From Methanocaldococcus sp. (GTDB taxonomy: Archaea > AGJL01 > Methanococci > Methanococcales > Methanocaldococcaceae), in NCBI RefSeq assembly GCF_024490875.1, contig NZ_JACCLX010000006.1, positions 1-64,000 of the forward strand: a DNA stretch of 64,000 nucleotides, written 5' to 3'. A program made the position numbers and the translations under genes. Under the pieces are notes generated by a model. That model was not told the DNA's origin. It did no database searches and saw only the letters and a program-made list of their open reading frames with translations. Positions 50,869 to 60,846 of this stretch are shown one piece after another; position 1 is the stretch's first letter; each line of letters begins with the position of its first letter.

Positions 50869-51606
50869 ATGGAAAGATTAATTAAACTTGCTGAACAGAT
50901 AAAAGATGAAAATTTGAGAAAAAAAGTTATAGAGTTTTTAAAAAATCCTAAGGCAACGCATCCAGAGATTGTAGATACAGGAATTAGTGTTGAAGAATCA
51001 CCAGCGAGTATAAATTGGCACCATAGATATGAAGGTGGATTAATTGAGCATACAGTTTCAGTAACAAAGATGGCTTTAAAAATAGCAGATGTTTTAGAGG
51101 AAGTTTATGGAGTTAATGTCAATAGAGATTATATAATCGCTGGGGCTTTATTACATGATATAATGAAGCCATACAACTATATTAAAAATGAAGATGGGAC
51201 TTATGACCACTACGATATGTTTAATTTAGACCATTTAACATTAGCAGTTGCTGAACTTTATAAAAGAGATTTTCCATTGGAAGTTATAAAGATAGTTGCT
51301 TCACATCACGGAGAGCATTCTCCAACGAGACCAAGTTCCATAGAGGCATATATAGTCCATTATGCTGATGAAGTTGATTCAAAAATCAACGATGTTGCTG
51401 TAAGAGTATGCCAAGCAAGAAGTAGAGATTTAGGAATTTCTGAGAATGAAATATATAGAGCAATTAATCCATTGAAAGTTTATGAAGTTAGAAGTAAAGA
51501 AGGAAAATTAAAATGTATTGAATATTTAAAGAATATTCTAAAATCATTAGAAATTATTATTGAAAGTGAGAACGATAAGGAAGAAAATATAAAGAAAATA
51601 GATTAA
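50869..51606 (+). CDS. HD-domain phosphohydrolase
   Basis: 245 residues. Metal-binding motifs of the HD superfamily are in order: HHRYEGGLIEHTVSV (first His), GALLHDIMKPYNY (the HD pair), ASHHGEHSP and VHYADEVDSKIN (Asp). The family hydrolyses nucleotides or phosphate esters; archaeal KH-independent members like this one resemble 3'-5' exoribonuclease YhaM in the HD part. GGAGGAGATTATA precedes ATG 50869. Substrate unknown. Confidence 0.85.
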   Translation: MERLIKLAEQIKDENLRKKVIEFLKNPKATHPEIVDTGISVEESPASINWHHRYEGGLIEHTVSVTKMALKIADVLEEVYGVNVNRDYIIAGALLHDIMKPYNYIKNEDGTYDHYDMFNLDHLTLAVAELYKRDFPLEVIKIVASHHGEHSPTRPSSIEAYIVHYADEVDSKINDVAVRVCQARSRDLGISENEIYRAINPLKVYEVRSKEGKLKCIEYLKNILKSLEIIIESENDKEENIKKID

Positions 51607-51663
51607 GATTTTTAAATTTAATATTTTTAAAATTAAGCAAATATTTATATATTTGGTGAAAGT

Positions 51664-52740
51664 ATGGGTTATAGTAAAAATGAAATAGAAGTTAGAAAAT
51701 TGGAACATATACTGTTATGTAAATATTGTAATGTTGAATATGATAAAACAACTTTGTTAGAAGATGTTGAATTAATACATAAAGGGACTTGCGGAATTAA
51801 TTTCAATGACATTGAAACAGAAATAAAATTATTTGGTAAAAAACTTTCAGCCCCTATTATTGTTTCTGGAATGACTGGGGGGCATACAATAGCAAAAGAA
51901 ATAAATAAAAATATTGCCAAGGCTGTTGATGAGTTAGGTTTAGGAATGGGTGTTGGCTCTCAAAGGGCGGCTATTGTTAATGAAGATCTAATAGATACTT
52001 ACAACATAGTTAGATGTTATACTGACAATTTAGTTATAGGTAACTTAGGATCTGTTAATTTTATAGTTGATAACTGGGATGAAGAAGTTATTTATAAAGC
52101 CGTAGAGATGATAGACGCTGATGCAATGGCTATACATTTTAATCCATTACAAGAAATTATACAACCAGAAGGTGATTTAAACTTTAAAAATATAGATAAA
52201 CTTAAAGAGATTATTTCAAATTATAAAAATAAATATAAAAATATTCCATTCATTGCTAAACAAGTTGGAGAAGGTTTTTCAAAGGAAGATGCTATAATTT
52301 TAAAAAATATTGGTTTTGATGCTATTGACATCCAAGGGAGTGGAGGAACTTCGTGGGCAAAAGTTGAACTTTTAAGAATAAAAGATGATGAAACAAAAGA
52401 TTTATTAAAAAAATTTGTAAATTGGGGAATTCCCACTGCTGCATCTATATTTGAAGTAAAAAGTGTTTATAATAATATAATTATAGGTTCTGGAGGTATA
52501 AGGAGTGGATTAGATATTGCCAAATGTATAGCGATTGGTTGTGATTGTTGTGGTGTAGCGTTACCTATATTAAAGGCATCATTAAAAGGTTGGGAAGAGG
52601 TTGTTAAGGTTTTAAAAAAATACATTAAAGAATTAAAAATTGCAATGTTTTTAGTAGGAGCAGAAAATATTGAAGAACTTAAAAAAACACCTTACATAGT
52701 TAAAGGTTATTTAAAAGAGTGGATTTCACAAAGATTGTAA
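51664..52740 (+). CDS. fni: Isopentenyl-diphosphate isomerase, type 2 (FMN-dependent)
   Basis: Interconverts IPP and DMAPP for archaeal lipid synthesis. 358 residues with RKLEHILLC at the substrate site, APIIVSGMTGGHTIAKEINK, MGVGSQRAAI, IAKQVGEGFSKEDA, DIQGSGGTSWAKVE and ASGG-like GSGGIRSGLDIAKC blocks binding FMN and product. TTGGTGAAAGT precedes ATG 51664. It is near RNase J and GGPP synthase, so this stretch groups isoprenoid genes. Confidence 0.93.
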   Translation: MGYSKNEIEVRKLEHILLCKYCNVEYDKTTLLEDVELIHKGTCGINFNDIETEIKLFGKKLSAPIIVSGMTGGHTIAKEINKNIAKAVDELGLGMGVGSQRAAIVNEDLIDTYNIVRCYTDNLVIGNLGSVNFIVDNWDEEVIYKAVEMIDADAMAIHFNPLQEIIQPEGDLNFKNIDKLKEIISNYKNKYKNIPFIAKQVGEGFSKEDAIILKNIGFDAIDIQGSGGTSWAKVELLRIKDDETKDLLKKFVNWGIPTAASIFEVKSVYNNIIIGSGGIRSGLDIAKCIAIGCDCCGVALPILKASLKGWEEVVKVLKKYIKELKIAMFLVGAENIEELKKTPYIVKGYLKEWISQRL

Positions 52741-52905
52741 ATTTATATTGTTATTCATTATTCAATTTATTGGTTGTAATTGTTATTATCGTTTGTTATT
52801 TTTTATTTGAGTAAATTAAATTTTAAATTCAAATAATAACATATTTGCATAAAATAAACTTTAATTAAATCTAAAACAAAATAAAAACTTAAGGAGATGA
52901 TAAAT

Positions 52906-54252
52906 GTGAAATTAGAAATTATTGCGATAGGAGGATATGAAGAAGTAGGTAGAAATATGACAGCTGTTAATGTAGATGGAGAAATTATAATATTTGATAT
53001 GGGAGTTAGGTTAGATAGAGTTTTAATTCACGAAGATACTGATATATCAAAACTACACAGTTTAGAATTAATAGAAAAAGGAATAATTCCTAATGATACA
53101 GTTATGAAAAATATAGAGGGCGAAGTTAAGGCAATTGTTGTATCTCATGGACACTTAGATCACATTGGGGCAGTTCCTAAGTTAGCTCACAGATACAATG
53201 CTCCAATAATTGGAACTCCATACACAATTGAATTAGTTAAAAGAGAAATTTTAAGTGAAAAAAAGTTTAATGTCAAAAATCCACTAATTGTTTTAAACGC
53301 TGGTGAATCTATTGACTTAACACCAAATTTAACCTTAGAATTTATTAGAATTACTCACAGTATTCCAGATTCTGTTTTGCCTGTCTTACATACTCCTTAT
53401 GGATCTATAGTTTACGGTAACGATTTTAAATTTGACAACTTTCCAGTAGTTGGTGAAAGACCTGATTATAGGGCAATAAAAAGAGTGGGTAAGAATGGAG
53501 TTCTTTGTTTTATATCTGAAACTACAAGAATAAATCACGAAGGAAAAACTCCTCCAGAAATTATTGCATCTGGATTATTAAAGAATGATTTATTAGCGGC
53601 AGATAACGATAAAAATGGAGTAATTGTTACAACATTCTCTTCACATATTGCAAGAATTAAGTCCATTACTGACATAGCTGAAAAAATGGGTAGAACTCCT
53701 ATTTTATTAGGTAGGAGTATGATGAGATACTGTGGGATAGCTCAAGATATTGGTTTAGTTCAATTTCCAGAAGATTTAAGAATTTATGGAGATCCAAGTT
53801 CTATAGAAATGGCTTTAAAAACAATAGCAAAAGAAGGAAAAGAGAAATATTTAATAATTGCAACTGGTCATCAAGGAGAGGAAGGGGCTGTATTGTCAAG
53901 AATGGCTACTAACAAAACACCTTACAAATTTGAAAAATACGATTGTGTTGTATTTTCAGCAGATCCTATACCAAATCCAATGAACGCAGCTCAGAGATAC
54001 ATGTTAGAGTCAAGGTTAAAATTATTGGGGGTTAGAATATTTAAAGGGGCTCATGTTTCAGGGCACGCTTCAAAGGAAGATCATAGAGATATGTTAAGAT
54101 GGTTAAATCCTGAACATATTATTCCTTCTCATGGAGACTTTAATTTAACTGCTGAATATACAAAATTAGCAGAAGAGGAAGGATATAGATTAGGAGAAGA
54201 TGTTCATTTATTAAGAAATGGACAGTGTTTAAGTTTTGAAAGGATAATTTAA
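52906..54252 (+). CDS. rnj: Ribonuclease J, archaeal type
   Basis: Metallo-beta-lactamase/beta-CASP nuclease with 5'-3' exonuclease activity in M. jannaschii homologues. 448 residues: VVSHGHLDHIGAVPKLAHRY (HxHxDH zinc site), ITHSIPDSV, YGNDFKFD, then beta-CASP blocks TTFSSHIARI and ATGHQGEEGAVLSRMA, and HVSGHASKEDH plus PSHGDF near the end. GGAGATGAT just before GTG 52906 is the ribosome site, which rules out the ATG at 52897. It matters here because the genome's SBDS locus lacks exosome genes. Confidence 0.93.
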   Translation: MKLEIIAIGGYEEVGRNMTAVNVDGEIIIFDMGVRLDRVLIHEDTDISKLHSLELIEKGIIPNDTVMKNIEGEVKAIVVSHGHLDHIGAVPKLAHRYNAPIIGTPYTIELVKREILSEKKFNVKNPLIVLNAGESIDLTPNLTLEFIRITHSIPDSVLPVLHTPYGSIVYGNDFKFDNFPVVGERPDYRAIKRVGKNGVLCFISETTRINHEGKTPPEIIASGLLKNDLLAADNDKNGVIVTTFSSHIARIKSITDIAEKMGRTPILLGRSMMRYCGIAQDIGLVQFPEDLRIYGDPSSIEMALKTIAKEGKEKYLIIATGHQGEEGAVLSRMATNKTPYKFEKYDCVVFSADPIPNPMNAAQRYMLESRLKLLGVRIFKGAHVSGHASKEDHRDMLRWLNPEHIIPSHGDFNLTAEYTKLAEEEGYRLGEDVHLLRNGQCLSFERII

Positions 54253-54269
54253 TAATTTGAGGTGAAATT

Positions 54270-55223
54270 ATGCAATTTGATAAGTATATACTACAAAAAA
54301 TAGATGAAGAACTAAAAAACTATGTAAATAAAGATGATAAATTATATAATGCGTCAAAGCATCTACTATTTGCTGGTGGTAAAAGAATTAGACCATATTT
54401 AACTGTTGTAACATACATGCTAAAAAAGGATGATATTGAAAAAGTTCTTCCAGCGGCTGTAGCCGTTGAATTGATTCACAATTACACTTTAATACACGAT
54501 GATATAATGGATAACGATGATGAGAGAAGAGGAAAACCAACAGTTCATAAGGTTTATGGAGAACCTATAGCAATATTAGCTGGAGATTTATTATATGCTA
54601 AAGCCTTTGAGGCTGTTTCAAAGATAAACAATGAGAAAAAATCTTATGAAGTTTTAAAAATTCTATCAAAGGCATGTGTAGATGTTTGTGAAGGGCAGGC
54701 TATGGATATGGAATTTGAAAACTATTTCCCAAGTATGAAGGAATATTTAGAGATGATTAGAAAAAAAACAGGAGCATTGTTAGAGGCGGCAGTTGAAATT
54801 GGGGCAGTTATGGGAGATTGTAATGAGGAAGAAGGGAAGGCATTAAAGGAATATGCAAAAAGGATTGGATTAACTTTTCAAATACAGGATGATATATTAG
54901 ATTTAATTGGAGATAAGAAGAAGATTGGTAAGCCAGTTGGGAGTGATATAAGAGAAGGAAAAAAAACAATTATTGTAATTCACGCTTTAAAAACATTGGA
55001 TGAAGATAATAAGAAAAAACTATTAAATGTCTTAGGAAATAAAAATATTAGTGATGAAGAAATTATGGAAATTATTAGGATATTAAAACCTTCAATTGAT
55101 TATGCTAAAAATCTTATGAAAGAAAAAACAGAGGAAGCTAAAAATTATTTAAAAATATTTGATAAAGATAGAAGAAAGGTTTTAGAAGATATTGCTGACT
55201 TTATAATTGAAAGGATATATTAA
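54270..55223 (+). CDS. idsA: Geranylgeranyl/farnesyl diphosphate synthase
   Basis: Chain-elongating prenyltransferase making GGPP for archaeal membrane lipids. 317 residues with GGKRIRPYLTVV, the first Asp-rich motif HDDIMDNDDERRGKPT, GDLLYAKAFE and the second Asp-rich motif QIQDDILDLIGD... region, followed by KPVGSDIREGKKT. GAGGTGAAATT precedes ATG 54270, 17 bases after rnj. Cotranscription with RNase J is likely. Confidence 0.94.
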   Translation: MQFDKYILQKIDEELKNYVNKDDKLYNASKHLLFAGGKRIRPYLTVVTYMLKKDDIEKVLPAAVAVELIHNYTLIHDDIMDNDDERRGKPTVHKVYGEPIAILAGDLLYAKAFEAVSKINNEKKSYEVLKILSKACVDVCEGQAMDMEFENYFPSMKEYLEMIRKKTGALLEAAVEIGAVMGDCNEEEGKALKEYAKRIGLTFQIQDDILDLIGDKKKIGKPVGSDIREGKKTIIVIHALKTLDEDNKKKLLNVLGNKNISDEEIMEIIRILKPSIDYAKNLMKEKTEEAKNYLKIFDKDRRKVLEDIADFIIERIY

Positions 55224-55247
55224 AATTTTATTTTATATGGTGATATA

Positions 55248-55736
55248 ATGAGAATTCCTAAATTATACGTTGAAAATGCTGAAAAACATGAAGGAAGGAA
55301 AGTAGTTATAGAAAATAATGGAAAAGTTATTAGGTTTTTAGATAAAGATGAGGAATATAGAGGAGATGGGAAAGTATTGTATCAAGTTATATATGATGAC
55401 TTTGATAAATATGTTCTTATGGGAGAAGTTAAAAAAGATATGCTTATTGAGTATGAAGTTGGAGGAGTTAAGCAATTAACTTATATAAAGAAAGGAACAA
55501 GGCTATTAGAAATTCCTGCTGAGGGTTATAAGGTTTATCCAATTGTAAATTTTGGATGTAGAATATTAGAAGGTCATAGATTAGCGGCTTTGCAGAGTAG
55601 AAAGGGTGATATAAGGTTTGTAAATACACCAGTTAATGGAATTGTAGTATTCTTAAAAGAAGTTCCTGCTAAGAGAGAAAATTATGTATTCTACATATTA
55701 CCAGAAAAGGAGATCAAATTTGAAGAAGAACTTTAA
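55248..55736 (+). CDS. DUF2118-family protein
   Basis: 162 residues, mainly beta strands. [20 protein letters not shown] and [20 protein letters not shown] resemble the lipoyl/biotinyl-like region of the DUF2118 family, which is limited to methanogens; the motif is a barrel-sandwich-like end rather than a true lipoyl lysine site. No function is known. It follows idsA by 24 bases with TGGTGATATA before ATG 55248. Confidence 0.78.
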   Translation: MRIPKLYVENAEKHEGRKVVIENNGKVIRFLDKDEEYRGDGKVLYQVIYDDFDKYVLMGEVKKDMLIEYEVGGVKQLTYIKKGTRLLEIPAEGYKVYPIVNFGCRILEGHRLAALQSRKGDIRFVNTPVNGIVVFLKEVPAKRENYVFYILPEKEIKFEEEL

Positions 55737-55771
55737 AATAATTAATAATATAATAATTTTGAGGGAAATTT

Positions 55772-56074
55772 ATGAATAATAGTAAAGTAGAATTTACTGC
55801 TACATTAATCTCTATATTAACTGTTAAAGAAGCGTTAAATAGCGAAATGGAAAATTTTGTTAGAGTTAGAGCGGCAATTGACAAAAGAATATTAAAAGAA
55901 GATGATGTAGTTGCAATTTTTAATATATCCTCTACTACAAGTTACCAAGCGTTCTTTATAGATAAAGATACAGACATTGAGAAATTAAAAGAAGAATTAA
56001 AAAAAATGAATGTGAGACTTAACTATGATAGTGAGAAAATTTTAAAAAGATACATTGAGAGGTTACAAAAATGA
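55772..56074 (+). CDS. Conserved hypothetical protein, 100 residues
   Basis: Small protein with an alpha/beta pattern: VEFTATLISILTVKEALNSE, then FVRVRAAIDKRILKEDDVVA and a helical C-terminus ending YIERLQK. There is some likeness in length and rhythm to Pcc1-type proteins, not enough to assign. GAGGGAAATTT precedes ATG 55772. It overlaps the next gene by four bases (ATGA), so the two products may work together. Confidence 0.75.
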   Translation: MNNSKVEFTATLISILTVKEALNSEMENFVRVRAAIDKRILKEDDVVAIFNISSTTSYQAFFIDKDTDIEKLKEELKKMNVRLNYDSEKILKRYIERLQK

Positions 56075-56601
56075 AGGATGTTAGAAACTTAGATAAACAG
56101 TGGGTAATATTATCTGAGCTATCAGCTGAATTAGTTAAAAGAGGGATTAAAGTTCCCGAAATTGTTTTTGAAAAGCTTAGATTAACCTATGCCCTTATAT
56201 CCTATTACATATTAGACCCCCATGTATCTATAACTATGCTTCCAAATATTGAAAAAGAATTAAATTTTATCCAATCTAAACTATTTAGTTTATGTAATTC
56301 AGAATTATTAGAGGAATATTTAAATAAAATGACAAAAGTTATTAGAGGAGAATTAAATGTAAAATTCCCGTTAAATAGAAGTATATACACTAAAGAAGTT
56401 AGAAAAAAAGGAAAAGTAGAATCAATAAGAGTAAAATTACAGAGAGAAATTCAAATAGAAAGATTAAGCGACTTAGGAGAATGGTATGGTGTTATATTTG
56501 AATATAGTGATGAAGATAATAAAATAGTTATTGAGGGAAATATAGACAGAGTAAAAAGAGCTTTAAAAGACTTTGCAATTATTTGGAAAGAGGAATTTTA
56601 A
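56071..56601 (+). CDS. Conserved methanogen protein, possibly DUF2096
   Basis: 176 residues: helical N-terminal two thirds (DKQWVILSELSAELVKRGIK, SKLFSLCNSELLEEYLNKM) and a beta-rich end (REIQIERLSDLGEWYGVIFE, then KIVIEGNIDRVKRALKDF), reminiscent of the DUF2096 family; the assignment is tentative. Coupled to the 100-residue gene by ATGA. No motif shows a reaction. Confidence 0.72.
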   Translation: MKDVRNLDKQWVILSELSAELVKRGIKVPEIVFEKLRLTYALISYYILDPHVSITMLPNIEKELNFIQSKLFSLCNSELLEEYLNKMTKVIRGELNVKFPLNRSIYTKEVRKKGKVESIRVKLQREIQIERLSDLGEWYGVIFEYSDEDNKIVIEGNIDRVKRALKDFAIIWKEEF

Positions 56602-56602
56602 T

Positions 56603-57280
56603 TTATAATTTTATATATCTTTTTACAATAAATTGACAGTAGGGATCCCCCAATGCCATACATTTTTTTTCAATAACCTCAATTATATATTTTTTTTCAG
56701 TTATATTTTCTAAACATCCGGCTATAAAACCTGCTGTTAAATAGCAAACAGGTTCTAATGCTCTACAATTCATAGCCTCTTTACTATTTTTAACAATAAA
56801 TGTTATAGGTTCGGATTTCTCAATATATGTTTCTCCAAATTCCTCTTTCATGATATTAATCATTTTATCATAATTATCAATACCCATTTTAATTGCATAA
56901 TCTTTACCTATTTCATAAAAAATTTTTTTTACAGTAGATCCAAAATAGTATTTTTTCATGTATTCTCTTATATATGCAATAATAGAAATATGACCTTCAA
57001 AATGACAAAATTCCTCTGGTTTTTTCTCTTCAATATCTACTATTGGAATAATTTCCTCTTTTTTTAATTCTTCCTTTAATTTTTCTAAAGGAGGATAGGC
57101 TTCTAATATTAACTCATGAAGTCTTGTACCCTCTGTTAGTTTTAAAACTTCTTTTAATAATTCTTTATCGTCTTTATATTTTTCTAATAAATTTTTCATC
57201 ATATTTAATTTTATTCCAATAAATTTTGCTCGATTGTCAATAACCTTTAACATTTCAATAATTTTTATGGCTGAAGTCAT
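56603..57280 (-). CDS. V4R-domain protein
   Basis: 225 residues. A helical N-terminal half (LKVIDNRAKFIGIKLNMMKN) is followed by a V4R (4-vinyl reductase) domain from about residue 95: EGHISIIAYIREYM..., CYLTAGFIAGCLENIT and the closing KKCMALGDPYCQFIVKRY. V4R domains sense small molecules (hydrocarbons or tetrapyrrole-like ligands) and carry Cys ligands, here CRALEPVC and Cys near the end. A regulator or cofactor-handling role is likely; the ligand is unknown. No clear ribosome site stands out before ATG 57280. Confidence 0.8.
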   Translation of the reverse strand: MTSAIKIIEMLKVIDNRAKFIGIKLNMMKNLLEKYKDDKELLKEVLKLTEGTRLHELILEAYPPLEKLKEELKKEEIIPIVDIEEKKPEEFCHFEGHISIIAYIREYMKKYYFGSTVKKIFYEIGKDYAIKMGIDNYDKMINIMKEEFGETYIEKSEPITFIVKNSKEAMNCRALEPVCYLTAGFIAGCLENITEKKYIIEVIEKKCMALGDPYCQFIVKRYIKL

Positions 57281-57395
57281 TCAAATCACTCTATTTTTAT
57301 TTCAATTATTATTTAAAAGATAAAAATATTATTTTATTATTTTATATAATATTTTCTTTATAATTTAATTTATATCTTTATATATTTTTATTTTA

Positions 57396-57692
57396 CTACT
57401 TGGCTAATGTAAATCTTATATCATCATCTCCAACGTCGAATAATCCCAACCTAACTCCTGCATCTATCCAACCATAGGCATAATTTATAGAAGCAAATGC
57501 AGTTACATAATCCCCCTTTTCTCTAAAAACCTTTGCATCTTCAAAATAACTTTCAATCATCAATAAAAAATCTTTGGCGATATCGTATAACAAACTTCTT
57601 TTTGGTGGAAGTCCTTTTTTAATAATTTTTATTGCCTCTTCTGTTCTTTTAAAATAATTTTCTAATTTTTCCTCAGTAATCTCTTTTATCAT
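57396..57692 (-). CDS. DUF357-family protein
   Basis: 98 residues, helical, matching the archaeal DUF357 family: an N-terminal [19 protein letters not shown] and the typical [20 protein letters not shown] followed by [12 protein letters not shown]. Such proteins bundle four helices; the role is unknown. AAAGGTGAAAATCA precedes ATG 57692. Divergent from the por operon. Confidence 0.85.
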   Translation of the reverse strand: MIKEITEEKLENYFKRTEEAIKIIKKGLPPKRSLLYDIAKDFLLMIESYFEDAKVFREKGDYVTAFASINYAYGWIDAGVRLGLFDVGDDDIRFTLAK

Positions 57693-57795
57693 TGATTTTC
57701 ACCTTTAATATTGGAAATATCAAAAATTTCATTTTACTAATTTTAGAACTAACAATATAATTATTTATGCCTAAACAATTTTCGATATTTGACGA

Positions 57796-57822
57796 AAACT
57801 CAAAAGATTTATATATGAGTTT
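57796..57822 (+). promoter_or_regulatory. por operon promoter with a dyad around the TATA box
   Basis: A TATA box TTTATATA (57808-57815) is bracketed by a perfect inverted repeat, AAACTCA (57796-57802) and TGAGTTT (57816-57822), 13 bases apart. Transcription would start near 57838, leaving a leader of about 27 bases before porC. A repressor bound to the dyad would block TBP access. No regulator can be named. Confidence 0.55.
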
Positions 57823-57864
57823 AAAGATTGTTAATGATTGATAATGACAATTTAGGGTGAGTAT

Positions 57865-58401
57865 ATGATAGAAATTAGATTTCATGGAAGAGGAGGACAA
57901 GGAGCCGTTACTGCTGCTCAAATACTGGCTATTGCTGCTTTCTATGATGGTAAATATTCTCAGGCATTTCCGTTTTTTGGTGTAGAGAGAAGAGGAGCCC
58001 CTGTTATGGCATTTACAAGGATTGATAACAAAAAGATAAGGTTAAGATGCCAAATATACAATCCAGATTATGTTATTGTTCAGGATTCATCATTAATTGA
58101 AACTATTAATGTAGTTGAAGGTTTAAAGAAAAATGGGGCTGTTGTAGTTAATACTGTTAAAGATGATCTAAATTTAGGAGTTAAAACATACACAATTGAT
58201 GCAACAGGAATTGCCTTAGAAATATTAGGGGTTCCTATTGTAAATACTGCAATGGTCGGAGCATTTGCTGGGGTTACAAAACTTGTTAGTATTGAATCTG
58301 TAAAGAAGGCAATAATGGAAAAATTTAAAGGAGAATTGGGAGAAAAAAATGCCAAAGTGGCTGAAATTGCATATAACGAAATGATAAAGAAATATGGATA
58401 A
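57865..58401 (+). CDS. porC: Pyruvate:ferredoxin oxidoreductase, gamma subunit
   Basis: 178 residues of the gamma family: [20 protein letters not shown] at the start and [20 protein letters not shown] are diagnostic. Por reversibly converts pyruvate + CoA to acetyl-CoA + CO2 with ferredoxin; in this autotroph it mainly makes pyruvate. GGGTGAGTAT precedes ATG 57865. First of six genes in order porC-D-A-B-E-F. Confidence 0.95.
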
Positions 58402-58421
58402 ATAAATGGGGTGTTATAGTT

Positions 58422-58682
58422 ATGGTAACAATTGCCGCTATTATATATGAGCCGGGAAACTCAATTAGAAATAAAACAGGTAGTTGGAGGATATTCAGAC
58501 CTATTTTAGATAACAATAAATGTGTAAAGTGTGAAAATTGCTATATTTTCTGTCCAGAGGGGATTATTCAAGAAGATGAGAATGGTAATTTTAAAATAGA
58601 TTACGATTACTGTAAAGGATGTTTAATCTGTATGAACGAATGCCCTGTAAATGCAATAACTAAGATTAGAGAAGAAAAATAA
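58422..58682 (+). CDS. porD: Pyruvate:ferredoxin oxidoreductase, delta subunit
   Basis: 86-residue ferredoxin-like subunit with two 4Fe-4S motifs: CVKCENCYIFCPEG and CKGCLICMNECPVN. It carries electrons from the thiamine-diphosphate site to ferredoxin. GGGGTGTTATAGTT precedes ATG 58422. Sits 20 bases after porC and 19 before porA. Confidence 0.95.
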   Translation: MVTIAAIIYEPGNSIRNKTGSWRIFRPILDNNKCVKCENCYIFCPEGIIQEDENGNFKIDYDYCKGCLICMNECPVNAITKIREEK

Positions 58683-58701
58683 AGGTTCTATGGTGGGAAA
58701 A

Positions 58702-59862
58702 ATGTGTGAAGTTAAAGTTATTACAGGAACATCCGCCGCTGCTGAAGCGGCAAGATTATCTGATGTCGATGTTATAGCTGCATATCCAATTACTCCCCAA
58801 ACAACATGTGTTGAAAAGTTGGCTGAATTTGTGGCAAATGGAGAGTTAGATGCTGAATATGTAAAAGTAGAGAGTGAACATTCAGCATTATCTGTTTGTA
58901 TTGGAGCAGCGGCAACTGGTGCAAGGACATTTACAGCAACTGCTTCTCAAGGTTTAGCATTGATGCATGAAGTTTTATTTATAGCCTCTGGGATGAGACT
59001 ACCAATAGTTATGATGATCGCAAATAGAGCATTATCTGCACCAATAAACATATGGAACGATCATCAAGATTCTATATCACAGAGAGATACTGGATGGATT
59101 CAAATTTATGTAGAAGACAATCAGGAAACACTTGATAGTATTATTCAGGCATACAAAATAGCAGAGAATGAAGAAGTTTTACTCCCTGTAATGGTCTGTT
59201 TAGATGGATTTATATTAACTCATACTGTTGAGCCAGTAACAATTCCAAAGGCAGAAAGAGTTAGAGAATTTTTAGGTGTTTATGAACCAAAACATGCTTA
59301 TTTAGATCCGGATAGGCCAATAACTCAAGGACCTGTAGGAGTTCCAGATTGCTATATGGAGACAAGAAAACAAGTCGAAGATGCTATTGAGAGATCTAAA
59401 AAAGTTATTAAAGATGTTAATGAAGAATTTAATGAATGGTTTAAGAGAAAGTATGGTAATGGTTTAGTTGAAGCATACAACTTAGAGAATGCAGATACTG
59501 TTTTAGTAGCAATGGGTACAGTATGTGGAACTATAAAGGAGGTCATTGATAAATTAAAAAAAGAGGGTAAGGATGTTGGATTATTAAGAATAAGGACATT
59601 TAGGCCATTTCCAAAAGAAGATATTAAAGAACTTTTAAAAGATGCTGAAAATATTGCAGTATTAGATAAAAACATTTCATTAGGATTTAACAAAGGAGCT
59701 TTGGGTATTGAGATGGCATCAATTTTAAAAAATAAAAAAATCTGCAACTATATTGTTGGTTTAGGTGGAAGAGATATAAGAATTGAAGACATAAAATTAA
59801 TAATTAATGATGTAGAAAAGGCAGAGGATGATAAAACTGCCTGGGTTGGATTAAAAGAATAA
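58702..59862 (+). CDS. porA: Pyruvate:ferredoxin oxidoreductase, alpha subunit
   Basis: 386 residues. VITGTSAAAEAARLSDVDVI, AYPITPQTTCVEKLAEFVA and FTATASQGLALMHEVLFIAS are the pyrimidine-binding domain of 2-oxoacid oxidoreductases; RALSAPINIWNDHQDS is specific to pyruvate-type enzymes. ATG 58702 is used because GGTGGGAAAA just before it is a good ribosome site; the ATG at 58690 would place the site too close. Confidence 0.95.
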   Translation: MCEVKVITGTSAAAEAARLSDVDVIAAYPITPQTTCVEKLAEFVANGELDAEYVKVESEHSALSVCIGAAATGARTFTATASQGLALMHEVLFIASGMRLPIVMMIANRALSAPINIWNDHQDSISQRDTGWIQIYVEDNQETLDSIIQAYKIAENEEVLLPVMVCLDGFILTHTVEPVTIPKAERVREFLGVYEPKHAYLDPDRPITQGPVGVPDCYMETRKQVEDAIERSKKVIKDVNEEFNEWFKRKYGNGLVEAYNLENADTVLVAMGTVCGTIKEVIDKLKKEGKDVGLLRIRTFRPFPKEDIKELLKDAENIAVLDKNISLGFNKGALGIEMASILKNKKICNYIVGLGGRDIRIEDIKLIINDVEKAEDDKTAWVGLKE

Positions 59863-59880
59863 ATCCTTATAGGTGAAATT

Positions 59881-60768
59881 ATGCAATTTTCAAGAGAAGA
59901 ATTATTTGCTCCCGGTCATAGAGGATGTGCAGGATGTGGAGCGGCAATCGTTGCAAGATTAGTATTAAAAGCCGCTGGAAAAGATACAATTTGTGTAGTT
60001 CCCACAGGATGTTTAGAGGTTATGACTACTCCATATCCTGAAACATCATGGAGAGTACCTTGGATTCATGTAGCGTTTGAAAACGCTGCAGCAGTTGCAA
60101 GTGGTGTAGAATCAGCAATAAAGGCATTGAAGAGAAAGAGAGGCAAGTTTGCTAATAAAAAAATAAATGTTATAGCAATTGGAGGGGATGGTGGAACAGC
60201 AGATATAGGTTTCCAAGCATTGAGTGGTGCTATGGAAAGAGGACATAACATTTTATATATTATGTATGATAATGAAGCATATATGAACACTGGAATACAG
60301 AGAAGTTCATCAACTCCTTATATGGCTGCTACAACTACTACACCTCCTGGTTCAAAAATTAAAGGGGAGGATAGACCTAAAAAAGATGTTGCTATGATTA
60401 TGGCCGCTCATGGCATTCCATATGTAGCAACTGCCTGTATATCCTATCCAGAGGATTTTATAAGAAAGATAAAAAAGGCATTGAGTATCGAAGGGCCTAA
60501 ATTTATACAGGTTTTACAACCTTGCACAACAGGTTGGGGATATCCTCCACACAAAACAATAGAAATTGGTAGATTGGCCGTAGAAACAGGAGTTTTCCCA
60601 TTGTATGAAATTGAAAATGGAGAATTTAGAATTACTTACAAACCATCTAAGAGAAAGCCTGTTAGAGAGTATTTGAAGATGCAAAAAAGATATAGACACT
60701 TAACTGATGAAGATATTGAAAGAATTCAAAAATATATAGACGAAAAGTGTAAGTTGTTAGGTTTATAA
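59881..60768 (+). CDS. porB: Pyruvate:ferredoxin oxidoreductase, beta subunit
   Basis: 295 residues. [18 protein letters not shown] and a later Cys (PTGC, TACISYP) ligate a cluster; [20 protein letters not shown] and [15 protein letters not shown] form the thiamine diphosphate and Mg2+ site (GDG-x25-N). AGGTGAAATT precedes ATG 59881, 18 bases after porA. A 78-base gap to porE follows. Confidence 0.95.
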   Translation: MQFSREELFAPGHRGCAGCGAAIVARLVLKAAGKDTICVVPTGCLEVMTTPYPETSWRVPWIHVAFENAAAVASGVESAIKALKRKRGKFANKKINVIAIGGDGGTADIGFQALSGAMERGHNILYIMYDNEAYMNTGIQRSSSTPYMAATTTTPPGSKIKGEDRPKKDVAMIMAAHGIPYVATACISYPEDFIRKIKKALSIEGPKFIQVLQPCTTGWGYPPHKTIEIGRLAVETGVFPLYEIENGEFRITYKPSKRKPVREYLKMQKRYRHLTDEDIERIQKYIDEKCKLLGL

Positions 60769-60846
60769 TATTTTAATGTACACCTCCTCACTACTTGTAA
60801 TTTTTGATGAAAAAAACTTTTAATAATTTAATTTATAGGTGATATA

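Noticed and set aside
57673-57921. 82-residue minus-strand open frame across the por promoter
   Set aside because: It overlaps the por promoter dyad and the start of porC, has no ribosome site and no recognisable domain.
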